NCBI RefSeq assembly: GCF_037658235.1
Contig: NZ_JBBJLN010000006.1
Location: forward strand, 154,750 to 218,749
Origin: Yunchengibacter salinarum
GTDB taxonomy: Bacteria; Pseudomonadota; Alphaproteobacteria; Sphingomonadales; Kordiimonadaceae
Length of the DNA: 64,000 nucleotides
Reading direction: 5' to 3'
Each line of letters begins with the position of its first letter. Position 1 is the first letter of the stretch. Under the pieces are notes generated by a model. It saw nothing but the letters and a program-made list of their open reading frames with translations, was not told where the DNA came from and ran no database searches. Of this stretch, positions 34,248 to 42,278 are shown one piece after another. Made by a program: the position numbers and the translations under genes.

Positions 34248-34376
34248 GCGATTGACCGCCGGGCCTGCCTTCGGCCTATGCTGTGGCCGACCCGACCCAC
34301 CGGTCGGGACGACCAAAAGGCGGGCCTGGGCGCCAGCCATCATGACCACATGGACACCAGCGAGGGAGGCTGAGGC

Positions 34377-34673
34377 ATGACACTTGACGAAATCACCAAT
34401 GAAATGAAGGAAAAAGTCGGTGATCATTCGCCGCTCAGCGCCGTGATCACGTTCGATTTCGGCGATGACGGCGTGATACGGATCGACGGCAAATCCAGCC
34501 CCACCGTGGTGGACAATGAAGACAGCGAGGCGGACTGCCGGGTCAAGGTCACGCTGGAGGATTTCAAACAGATCGCCAGCGGCGACCTGAACCCGCAAAT
34601 GGCCTTCATGTCCGGCAAGATCAAGGTGGAAGGCGACATGAGCCTCGCCATGCAGCTTAACAGCCTGCTTTAA
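34377..34673 (+). CDS. SCP2 sterol/lipid-binding domain protein
   Basis: A 98-residue single-domain protein. The SCP2 pattern is clear: VITFDFGDDGVIRIDG, ADCRVKVTLEDFKQIASGDLNPQMAFMSGKIKVEGDMSLAMQL. Such small proteins bind acyl-CoA or other lipids in the cytosol. The ATG at 34377 follows GGGAGGCTGAGGC. It precedes a membrane-protein gene by nine bases, so the two are co-transcribed, probably together with the AsmA-like gene. Confidence 0.88.
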   Translation: MTLDEITNEMKEKVGDHSPLSAVITFDFGDDGVIRIDGKSSPTVVDNEDSEADCRVKVTLEDFKQIASGDLNPQMAFMSGKIKVEGDMSLAMQLNSLL

Positions 34674-34682
34674 GGGGCGGCC

Positions 34683-35252
34683 ATGCTGGATCGCCTCAGG
34701 TCAGTTATCATCTGGCTCTCCTTCGGTGTCCTGTTACTGGGCGCCGCGGGCTATCTGTTCGTGCTGATGGGCAAGGGGGACAGCCTGGTGGACGATTCCG
34801 CCGGCACCCTGGCACCGGTGGACTTCAAAACGCTCAGCCGCAGCGACGAGGTGACCGGGTTCCTGATGTGCCCGGCGGACCTGTGCCGCAATGCCCTGGC
34901 GGAAGCGGATGCGCCGCTGCTTGGCGCAACGCCCCGCGTGGTGCGGCTGGCGGTGGCCGACTATGCGGACCAGAGCCCCGTCGTCTCCCTGCGCGCCATG
35001 GACCCGGCAAAAGGGCGCTTCACCTATCTGGAAAAAATGCCCGGTGCCTCCCACCCCGCCGTGATGGAACTGTGGGTTCGCCCGCTTGACCCGAACAATG
35101 ACCAACCGGATGCGAGCACACTGGGCAAAGCGACCATGCTGGTGGTGTACAGCTATGACCCGCTGGGCAAGGAAAGCCGGGCGGACGCCCGCGACCGGGC
35201 CATGCGCTGGGTGGAGTCCATCAAGGAAACCATTGAAACGGGCCGCCGCTGA
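34683..35252 (+). CDS. Single-pass membrane protein, possibly DUF1499-like
   Basis: A 189-residue protein with one N-terminal helix (residues 8-30) and a periplasmic domain carrying GFLMCPADLCRNALAEADAP (two Cys residues) and a C-terminal DARDRAMRWVESIKET. The overall plan, an anchor then a domain with CP...C and a basic terminal RR, recalls DUF1499 proteins, but I cannot be sure. It follows the SCP2 gene by nine bases and is most likely in the same operon. Function unknown. Confidence 0.55.
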   Translation: MLDRLRSVIIWLSFGVLLLGAAGYLFVLMGKGDSLVDDSAGTLAPVDFKTLSRSDEVTGFLMCPADLCRNALAEADAPLLGATPRVVRLAVADYADQSPVVSLRAMDPAKGRFTYLEKMPGASHPAVMELWVRPLDPNNDQPDASTLGKATMLVVYSYDPLGKESRADARDRAMRWVESIKETIETGRR

Positions 35253-35359
35253 CGGGACCGCCCCGCTTCCACCGGCCAGCATCCACTGACAAGCGTCCAC
35301 TAGCGCACCAGATCAGGCGCGGTCTTGAATAAGGTAACGGTCTCGGAAAAGCCAAGGGG

Positions 35360-35391
35360 CCGGGATCAGGCAGACAACCGGGATCAGGCAG
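35360..35391. repeat. Two direct copies of CCGGGATCAGGCAG
   Basis: The 14-bp word CCGGGATCAGGCAG occurs at 35360 and again at 35378. The second copy overlaps the stop codon of the minus-strand gene that ends at 35384. It may be a simple slippage duplication. Confidence 0.6.
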
Positions 35392-36046
35392 CGGACAGGG
35401 CCGGGCTTTCCTGCGCCGCCAGCATGGTCGCGCGGGTGGCCGCCACATCGGGATTGTCCGCATTCGCCTCCAGGCGCGCCGTACCGCGCGCCGCATCAAC
35501 TGTGTTGCCGCCCTGAGGCGCGCCGGTGCCGCCATCAGCCGCGCCGCGTGCGGTCATCCCACCAAGGCCCGCCATATTGGATCGCCGGGCCAGGTTGACC
35601 GCCTTTACACTGTCCGCCGCGGCGGCATAGCCTTCAAGGGCGCGCTCCACCTGATCGGGCGCCGGATTGCTGGCGCGCACCATGGCTTCCTGTGTCTGCA
35701 CCTCCGCCAGTGTGAAAAGCGCCGCACCGTTCAGCCGGAACAGGCCCGCCGCCACAGCGCCGTTTTCCGCCGATCCGGCAACCTGCCCGCCCTCGTCCCG
35801 CGTGCCGCGCTGGGGCGCGCCTGCACCGCGCTGAAACCCCTGCCCGCCGGTGACGCCGCGCGCCGCGGGCTGAAACGCGCCTGGCGCGGCAAACCCGGAA
35901 CCTGCGGGCATGTGTCGTGTGAAACGGCTTTGCGTGGTGGGGTCCATGGCGCGCACGCCCGCCCCCGCACGCCCGTCCGCCCTGGCATGGTCTCGTAGCG
36001 GCGCAGCACCCGCACCCTGTATGGCAGCCTGAGTGGTCACTTCCAC
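35384..36046 (-). CDS. Hypothetical Ala/Gly-rich protein
   Basis: A 220-residue open frame, rich in Ala, Gly and Arg, starting with GTG at 36046. It has no signal peptide and no membrane helix. The only helical-looking stretch is near residues 105-155 (LFRLNGAALFTLAEVQTQEAMVR, EGYAAAADSVKAVNLARRSN). The rest looks disordered. It converges with the preceding operon and diverges from the gene at 36252. I do not recognise it. The antisense frames here are also open, so the call rests on length, context and the lack of a better candidate. Confidence 0.5.
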   Translation of the reverse strand: MEVTTQAAIQGAGAAPLRDHARADGRAGAGVRAMDPTTQSRFTRHMPAGSGFAAPGAFQPAARGVTGGQGFQRGAGAPQRGTRDEGGQVAGSAENGAVAAGLFRLNGAALFTLAEVQTQEAMVRASNPAPDQVERALEGYAAAADSVKAVNLARRSNMAGLGGMTARGAADGGTGAPQGGNTVDAARGTARLEANADNPDVAATRATMLAAQESPALSAA

Positions 36047-36251
36047 ACCCGTTCATTTCACCCGGTACCAGTCTAACCAGAATCAGACGCGCCGTCCACG
36101 CCTGACGAACGGTGACGGGGTTATGTGCTTTGGGGCTGGTAAAGCGGGGTACCCCTGTGCTAGGCCGTGCAACGAATGAGAAGGCGCCCTGCGTCATGCG
36201 TGACCATGGCCGCCCGGTGGGTGCCGGCGGCCCAGATCGGACAGTAATCCC

Positions 36252-37214
36252 ATGGATAACAACACTCTGGCCATTTATGTGCACGAACTTCGCAATCAGT
36301 GCCTGCACACCAAGATTTCCTTCGACCTGTTCAATCAGGCCCTGTCCAACCAGGCATCCGCCGGAATCCTGTATGGCGGCCAGATGGCGCTTTTGCAGGC
36401 CAGCCTGATCGGCGGCCTGCTCTGGCCGACGCGGGCACGCGCCCGCAAGCGCGGCGAAACCCTGCGCAAATACATGAACCTGCCGGAAAAGCACCCGCTC
36501 AATGACCGGCGCCTGATCGAAGTGTTCGAGCGCAATGACGAAAAGACCGAAGAATGGATCGCCGAGACCAAGGGCAAGCAGACCGTTTTCGATTTTGTCG
36601 GCGATCCCGCTGCCATCGCGCAGGAAGAACTGACGGAACGCAATTTCTTCCGCGCCTATGATCCGCAGCGCAAAACCTATTATTATCGCGGCACCGGCTA
36701 TAATATGGATGGCATCGCCAAGGCGGTCAGCGACCTGTCCGGGCGCACCTTCCAGCTTTATCGCCAGCTTTTCCCCGAACAGGCCAAGCGGGAAGAAGAA
36801 GCCGCGCGCCAGCAACAGGCGCAACAGCAGGCCCAGCAGGCCGGGCAACAGACCAGTCAGGCGCCCGCCGCCAACGACCCGGCAGCCGCCGCCTTTGCCG
36901 GGGACAATCCCGCGGCAGCGGATTTCGGTGCTCCGCTGGGCGCGGAACTGGCCAGCGACCCCGTGAGCCAGGACCCGGTGCAACCGCCGGAAGGCGCACC
37001 GGCACCGGTTGATCTGGGCGGCGATGACAGCGCGGCGACGGCTGAGGCGACAACCCCTGAGACAGCACCCCCTGAGGCGGCAACCTCTGAGACCGCAAAG
37101 AAGGCCACGGCCAAGACCGGTGCCAAATCCGCTGCGAAGTCTTCTGGCAAGGCGGCGGGCAAAACTGCCGCCAAATCCACGGGGAAAGCCGGCGCCAAGG
37201 CGGACAAGAGCTGA
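36252..37214 (+). CDS. Unknown protein with histone-H1-like Ala/Lys tail
   Basis: A 320-residue protein in three parts. Residues 1-175 form a non-repetitive, probably folded domain (MDNNTLAIYVHELRNQCLHTKISFDL, KTYYYRGTGYNMDGIAKAVSDLSGRTFQLYRQLFPEQ). Next comes a Gln/Ala-rich helix (EEEAARQQQAQQQAQQAGQQ) and an Ala/Pro/Glu linker. The last 45 residues are built from AAKS, SGKA and AKTG-like units rich in Lys and Ala. Such tails bind nucleic acid or polyphosphate-like anions in histone-H1-like bacterial proteins. The N-terminal domain is not one I recognise. It may be a nucleoid-associated or phasin-like protein; the latter is speculation. Confidence 0.68.
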   Translation: MDNNTLAIYVHELRNQCLHTKISFDLFNQALSNQASAGILYGGQMALLQASLIGGLLWPTRARARKRGETLRKYMNLPEKHPLNDRRLIEVFERNDEKTEEWIAETKGKQTVFDFVGDPAAIAQEELTERNFFRAYDPQRKTYYYRGTGYNMDGIAKAVSDLSGRTFQLYRQLFPEQAKREEEAARQQQAQQQAQQAGQQTSQAPAANDPAAAAFAGDNPAAADFGAPLGAELASDPVSQDPVQPPEGAPAPVDLGGDDSAATAEATTPETAPPEAATSETAKKATAKTGAKSAAKSSGKAAGKTAAKSTGKAGAKADKS

Positions 37215-37344
37215 CCTGCCAGGGCGAACAAGGCCGCCGGCACGGTCTTGAACCCCCGCCGGTGGCGCTTTATATTTGGCCCACTGCCCGGCACCGTAGC
37301 AGGCCGGGTTACAGGATGTGATCGCAGCGAAGGACAGCCCGACC

Positions 37345-37713
37345 ATGATTGCACAGCCCAAGGCACTTCTGCTCGCCCTGCTCGCCGGGGGGCTTGCCCT
37401 GTCGGCCAGCCCGGCTGAGGCCCGCGTATGCGGGGAACCGCCGCTGGACGGCCCGGTCATTCCCGATGGCGCCAAGGCGGATGTGGACGCCATGCAACAG
37501 GCGCGGGATGAGTTGCTCAGCTATTCCGAAAGCGTGGATGCCTATCTTTCCTGCATGGATGAACGCAGCAGCGACCTGTTACCCTATCTGAGCAAGGAAC
37601 AGCAGAACCGCTGGCGGGAGGATCTGAACCGCCTGCACGAGACACGGCGCGATCTTCAGATCAGCTTCAATGAGGAAATCCGCGAATATCGCCGCCTGCA
37701 ACAAAAGAAATAG
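37345..37713 (+). CDS. Small secreted protein of unknown function
   Basis: A 122-residue protein with a Sec signal peptide (about residues 1-25: LLLALLAGGLALSASPAEA) and a mature helical region with two Cys residues (VCGEPPL and YLSCMDE), perhaps one disulfide. The C-terminal half is charged and helical (NRWREDLNRLHETRRDLQ). The start at MIAQPKALL has AAGGA upstream and gives the signal peptide directly; an earlier in-frame GTG is at 37318. A clear terminator follows 28 bases after the stop. Confidence 0.66.
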   Translation: MIAQPKALLLALLAGGLALSASPAEARVCGEPPLDGPVIPDGAKADVDAMQQARDELLSYSESVDAYLSCMDERSSDLLPYLSKEQQNRWREDLNRLHETRRDLQISFNEEIREYRRLQQKK

Positions 37714-37740
37714 GCCGCGGGCAGATCCATCCCATTTGAG

Positions 37741-37767
37741 AAAACCCGGCCCTGGCCGGGTTTTTTT
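37741..37767 (+). terminator. Rho-independent terminator
   Basis: AAAACCCGGCC pairs with GGCCGGGTTTT (11 bp) and runs straight into seven Ts at 37761-37767. It ends the transcript of the small secreted protein. Confidence 0.88.
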
Positions 37768-37971
37768 GTGCCCCGATGGCGGTGCGCAAAAGGGGTGCAA
37801 CGGGGCGGGCCCCGGGCGGGCGACAGGCGGGGAACCTGCACGGGGACTGGCGGGGCGCGCACCGCATCACTGGACTATCGGGTCCAGAAATGTTGACCCC
37901 GGCATCTCCACCCCTCATCATCGGCCCGGAGGGACACCCCCGCCGGGGGCGCCAAGGGAGGAATCGGGACC

Positions 37972-39111
37972 ATGCTGGCCAAACGCCCCGTCTATGACGA
38001 GGAACATCACATATTCCGCGACAGCGTGCGGAAATTCTTTCAAAGCGAAGCAACGCCCCATCGGGACGCCTGGTCGAAAGCGGGCCAGGTACCGCGCGGT
38101 TTCTGGAACAAGATGGGTCAGGCGGGCCTGCTCTGCCCGCAACTGCCGGAAGAATGGGGCGGCGTGGGCGGTGACTATCGCCTGAACTGCGTCATCAACG
38201 AGGAACAGGCCTATAACCGGGCGGGCGGCGCGGCCATTGCCGTTCATTCCGACATTGTGGCCCCCTATATCCTGCATTATGGCAGCGAAACGCAGAAAAA
38301 GGCCCTGCTGCCCCGCATGGTCAGCGGTGAGATGGTGGGCGCCATCGCCATGACGGAACCCGGCACGGGCAGCGACCTGCAAGCCATCCGCACCACGGCG
38401 CGGGAGGACGGCGACGATTTCATCCTCAACGGGGCCAAAACCTTCATTTCCAACGGTCAGAATTGCGATTTCGTCATTGTGGTGGCGAAAACCGAGCCGG
38501 AAGGCGGCGCCAAAGGCACCAGCCTTATCGTGGTGGAAGCGGATCGCAACGGCTTCCGCCGCGGGCGCAATCTGGACAAGATCGGTATGCATTCCAGCGA
38601 CACTTCCGAGCTGTTCTTCGACGATGTGCGCGTGCCGAAGGACAATCTGCTCGGCCAGAAAAACGCGGGCTTCATGTATCTGATGCAGGAACTGCCGCAG
38701 GAACGGCTGTCCATCGCGGTGATCGCCATGGCGGGCGCACAGCGCGCCTTCGACATCACCCTGGCCTATTGCAAGGAACGCGAAGCCTTTGGCCGCCCGA
38801 TCGCCAAATTCCAGAACACGCGCTTCAAACTGGCGGAAATGAAAACGGAAATCGATGTGGGCTGGGCCTATACGGATCAATGCATCAGCCGCCTGATCGC
38901 GGGCGATCTGGATGCCGTGGGCGGCGCCGAGGCGAAGCTGTTTTGCAGCGAACTTCAGGGCCGGGTCGCCGATAGCTGCCTGCAACTGCACGGCGGCTAT
39001 GGCTTCATGAGCGAATACGAGATCGCCCATCATTTCACCGATGCCCGCGTGCAGCGCATCTATGGCGGCACGTCGGAGATCATGAAGGAACTGATTGGCC
39101 GTTCCCTGTAG
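37972..39111 (+). CDS. Acyl-CoA dehydrogenase
   Basis: The 379-residue flavoprotein shows the ACAD signatures AIAMTEPGTGSDL (near 124), TFISNGQNCDFVIVVAKT and the C-terminal LHGGYGFMSEYEIAHHFTDARVQRIYGGTSEIMKEL. The catalytic Glu of MCAD/SCAD (in YEGT) is Gly here. A Glu is present instead in ELPQERLSIAV near residue 240, the site used by isovaleryl-CoA and long-chain dehydrogenases, so the enzyme should be active. It takes a 2,3-hydrogen pair from an acyl-CoA and passes electrons to ETF. The start has GGGAGG at good spacing. No ETF or enoyl-CoA hydratase gene adjoins it. Confidence 0.92.
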   Translation: MLAKRPVYDEEHHIFRDSVRKFFQSEATPHRDAWSKAGQVPRGFWNKMGQAGLLCPQLPEEWGGVGGDYRLNCVINEEQAYNRAGGAAIAVHSDIVAPYILHYGSETQKKALLPRMVSGEMVGAIAMTEPGTGSDLQAIRTTAREDGDDFILNGAKTFISNGQNCDFVIVVAKTEPEGGAKGTSLIVVEADRNGFRRGRNLDKIGMHSSDTSELFFDDVRVPKDNLLGQKNAGFMYLMQELPQERLSIAVIAMAGAQRAFDITLAYCKEREAFGRPIAKFQNTRFKLAEMKTEIDVGWAYTDQCISRLIAGDLDAVGGAEAKLFCSELQGRVADSCLQLHGGYGFMSEYEIAHHFTDARVQRIYGGTSEIMKELIGRSL

Positions 39112-39214
39112 GCGGGATTCCCAGGTCTTGCACCGGGGGGATTGAACGGGCACAACATCGCCGTCAACACCCGCCCGCTCCGGCAACGGCACGGGCCATC
39201 AGGGAGGCTTTGAA

Positions 39215-39394
39215 ATGGCACGACAAAAGGTCACGCTTCAGGCCGGTTTTGGTCGCGGTACGTTTTATTGGGTCACGGAAGTGGACGCGGAGTCCGAAGA
39301 CGAAGCCGTGATGGCCGCGGAAAACCTGTTCATGGCGGAACTGGAAAAAGGCCATGAATGGGAGTTCGAGGACTTCGTGGTCGAACCCGCCTGA
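39215..39394 (+). CDS. Small acidic protein, 59 residues
   Basis: A short gene with a strong ribosome site (AGGGAGG, seven bases before the ATG) and an intrinsic terminator 32 bases after the stop. The product starts MARQKVTLQAGFGRGTFYWVTEVD and continues with many Glu/Asp residues to a C-terminal FEDFVVEPA. There is no signal peptide or membrane helix. The strong start site, own terminator and place between two real genes support it as a true gene. I do not recognise the family. Confidence 0.7.
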   Translation: MARQKVTLQAGFGRGTFYWVTEVDAESEDEAVMAAENLFMAELEKGHEWEFEDFVVEPA

Positions 39395-39425
39395 CAGCCC
39401 CGCCGCCGCGCCAGCTACACCACCG

Positions 39426-39454
39426 GCCCCGATGGCGCGCCGTCGGGGCTTTTT
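39426..39454 (+). terminator. Rho-independent terminator of the small acidic protein gene
   Basis: GCCCCGA pairs with TCGGGGC around an inner GGC/GCC stem, followed by five Ts (39450-39454). Confidence 0.85.
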
Positions 39455-39605
39455 CTGTGTCCGGCGGGCAACAGGTACGCCGGGAAGCTCCTTGCCCCGC
39501 TGGAAAAACGATAAAAAAATTTCCAATTCAGGGGCAAATAAGTCAGATCATTATTCCATGCGAATGACACTGCGTCACGATTTCGAAGACATCAGGAGAC
39601 TCCCC

Positions 39606-42191
39606 ATGCCACGATTGATCCATTTGAAACATGCCACCGCCCTGACCGCGGGGATTCTGGCCTCGGCCCATGCGGGTCTTATGGGGTCCGCCGCCACGGC
39701 CCAGGATAGCGAGCTGGACACGGCCTCGGACATGGTGATGGAAACCGTTGTGGTCACCGGCACCCGCCGCACCGACCGCACCCTGCTGGAATCGCCGGTG
39801 CCGGTGGATGTGCTGTCCAATTCGGACCTGACCAATCAGGGCTTCACCGAAACCAATCAGGTGCTGAACCGGCTGGTGCCCAGCTTCAACTTCCCGCAGC
39901 CCAGCATCACGGACGGCACGGACCATGTGCGCCCGGCCACCCTGCGCGGCCTGTCGCCGGATCACACCCTGGTGCTGATCAATGGCAAGCGCCGCCATCA
40001 GAGCGCGCTGCTGAATGTGAACGGCTCCGTTGGCCGGGGCTCCAGCGCGGTGGACATGAACATGATCCCCACCACCGCCATTCAGCGCATTGAAGTGCTG
40101 CGCGACGGGGCCGCCGCCCAATACGGGTCTGACGCCATCGCCGGCGTGATCAATGTGCGCCTGCTGGAACGGCGGGAGGGCGGCACGATCACCGCCACCT
40201 ATGGTCAGCACGCCACCACGCTTGACGGTGTGTCGGATATCAATGGCGTGGTCACGGACGCGGACGGCCTGCCGGTGCTGGACGATCGCGGCAATATCCA
40301 GTTGGACACCACCGGCAAGGACCGCACCGCCAATGATGGCGAGACCCTGACCATTGCGGGCAATATCGGCTTTGGCCTGGGGGATGAGGGCTTTATCAGC
40401 TTTGCCGCCGAATATCGGGACCGCAACCCCACCAATCGCGCCGGGTTCGACCCCAGGGTGCAGTTCGGGCTGAACGACGACGGCAGCTTTGTCAATCCGG
40501 GCGGCGAAGTGGGCTTTGACCGGCTCAATCACCGCTTCGGCAACAGCGCGGTGGAAGACCTGAGCGTCTTCATGAACGCCGCCGCGCCGATCACCGACAC
40601 GCTGGAATTCTATGCCTTTGGCAGCCTCGGCGTGCGGGACGGTGAAAGCGCGGGCTTCTTCCGCCGCGCCAGCGACAGCCGCAATGTGCCGGAAATCAAC
40701 CCGCAGGGCTTTCTGCCCCTCATCACGTCGGAAGTGAACGACTATTCGCTCGCCGCCGGTGTGCGGGGGGATGTGGGCGGCTGGAACAGCGATCTCAGCC
40801 TGGTCTGGGGGCAGGATGAATTCCGCTTCGGGGTCGAAAACAGCCTCAACACCTCGCTCGGCCCCACCAGCCCCACGGAATTTGACGCGGGCGGCACCGA
40901 ATTCCGCCAGATCGTCGCCAATCTTGACCTTCAGCGCACCTTCGACATGGCCGGGCTCGCCACGCCGCTGTCGGTGGCCTTCGGCTTCGAGCTGCGCGAC
41001 GAGCAATATGAAGTGAAAGCGGGGGAGCCCGCCTCCTTCGTGCAGGGGGATTTCCCCGGCGCACCGGGCAGCCAGGTGTTCCCCGGCTTCCAGCCCTCCA
41101 ATGAAGTGACCGGCAACCGGGACAGCGTGGCCGCCTATGTGGAGCTGGATGCCGATATCGTGGACGGCTGGAACGTTTCCGTCGCGGGCCGCTTCGAGGA
41201 TTATTCCGACTTCGGCTCCACCCTCAACGGCAAGCTGGCCAGCCGCTATGCCGTCACTGACTGGGCCGCCCTGCGCGGTGCCATCGCCACCGGCTTCAGG
41301 GCACCCGGCCTGCAACAGCAGTTCTTCACCGCCACATCCACCAACTTCATTGACGGCATCCCCAACGAGGTGGGCACATTTGCCGTGGGCAGCGATGTGG
41401 CCCAGACGCTGGGGGCCAGCGAACTGGACAATGAAGAAAGCCTGAGCCTGTCCGCCGGGCTGGTGCTCACCCCCGTGGAGGGCCTGTCCGTCACGATCGA
41501 TTATTACAATATTGATCTGGACGACCGGGTGGTGCTGACGGAGAACCTGCCCTCAAGCGTGGTGGTGCCAATTCTGCAAGCCAATGGCATTGAAGGCGTG
41601 CAACGCGCGCGCTTCTTCATCAACGGCATCGACACCACCACCGAAGGGCTGGATATCGTCGCCAATTATCAGACCGAACTGGGCGAGGCGGGCAATCTGA
41701 CGCTCACCGCGGGCTTCAACGCCAATGACACCACCATCGACCGGGTGATCGCCGCACCGGGGCCGCTGGCCATTGCGGGCATCACGGGGGAAGACCTGTT
41801 CAGCCGCCGGGAGCAGCTCCGCTTCGAGGAAGGCCAGCCGGAGACCAAGCTCAACCTGCGCGCCAACTGGCAGTGGGAAGCACTGGGCATCACCCTGGCC
41901 ACCACGCGCTATGGCAAGGCGCTGGACCCCGGCAGCACCGCCGTGACGGATGAACTCCTGTCCGCCAAATGGATCACCGATCTGGATGTGCGCTATGATG
42001 TGAGCGAGAACGTCACCCTGTCCGTGGGCGCCAACAATGTGTTCGATGTGTTCCCGGACACCTCCCCCACCGGCGCACGGCCCGACGGGGGGAACTTCTC
42101 CACCTTCAACGAGATTTTCCCCTTCTCCAACTTCTCGCCCTTCGGCTTTAACGGACGATACCTTTATGCCCGTGTGCGCGTGGACTGGTAA
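39606..42191 (+). CDS. TonB-dependent outer-membrane receptor
   Basis: An 861-residue receptor. After a Sec signal peptide (about residues 1-35, ending AATAQDS) comes a TonB-box-like ETVVVTGTRR, then the plug domain with ATLRGLSPDHTLVLINGKRRH and VLRDGAAAQYGSDAIAGVINVRL. A beta-barrel from about residue 180 follows, ending in the C-terminal aromatic RYLYARVRVDW. It imports a bulky ligand (siderophore, cobalamin or saccharide); the ligand cannot be read from sequence. The start at MPRLIHLKH has AGGAG eight bases upstream; in-frame ATGs at 39558 and 39564 are less likely. A terminator follows. The SulP gene lies next, but a shared role is not implied. Confidence 0.93.
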   Translation: MPRLIHLKHATALTAGILASAHAGLMGSAATAQDSELDTASDMVMETVVVTGTRRTDRTLLESPVPVDVLSNSDLTNQGFTETNQVLNRLVPSFNFPQPSITDGTDHVRPATLRGLSPDHTLVLINGKRRHQSALLNVNGSVGRGSSAVDMNMIPTTAIQRIEVLRDGAAAQYGSDAIAGVINVRLLERREGGTITATYGQHATTLDGVSDINGVVTDADGLPVLDDRGNIQLDTTGKDRTANDGETLTIAGNIGFGLGDEGFISFAAEYRDRNPTNRAGFDPRVQFGLNDDGSFVNPGGEVGFDRLNHRFGNSAVEDLSVFMNAAAPITDTLEFYAFGSLGVRDGESAGFFRRASDSRNVPEINPQGFLPLITSEVNDYSLAAGVRGDVGGWNSDLSLVWGQDEFRFGVENSLNTSLGPTSPTEFDAGGTEFRQIVANLDLQRTFDMAGLATPLSVAFGFELRDEQYEVKAGEPASFVQGDFPGAPGSQVFPGFQPSNEVTGNRDSVAAYVELDADIVDGWNVSVAGRFEDYSDFGSTLNGKLASRYAVTDWAALRGAIATGFRAPGLQQQFFTATSTNFIDGIPNEVGTFAVGSDVAQTLGASELDNEESLSLSAGLVLTPVEGLSVTIDYYNIDLDDRVVLTENLPSSVVVPILQANGIEGVQRARFFINGIDTTTEGLDIVANYQTELGEAGNLTLTAGFNANDTTIDRVIAAPGPLAIAGITGEDLFSRREQLRFEEGQPETKLNLRANWQWEALGITLATTRYGKALDPGSTAVTDELLSAKWITDLDVRYDVSENVTLSVGANNVFDVFPDTSPTGARPDGGNFSTFNEIFPFSNFSPFGFNGRYLYARVRVDW

Positions 42192-42225
42192 GACTTCTTA
42201 TTGCATCGCAGCATAAAAGCTGTAC

Positions 42226-42258
42226 AAGAGCGGGCTTCATGAAAGGCCCGCTCTTTTT
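42226..42258 (+). terminator. Rho-independent terminator of the TonB receptor gene
   Basis: AAGAGCGGGC pairs with GCCCGCTCTT (10 bp) around a 10-base loop, in a T-rich tail up to 42258. It lies only 20 bases before the SulP start codon, so it also forms part of that gene's leader. Confidence 0.85.
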
Positions 42259-42278
42259 GTGTGAAAGGAAGTTCCCCC

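Noticed and set aside
39535..39556. Fur box upstream of the TonB receptor gene.
   Set aside because: The AT-rich stretch has only a loose match to the Fur palindrome, so no iron regulation is claimed.
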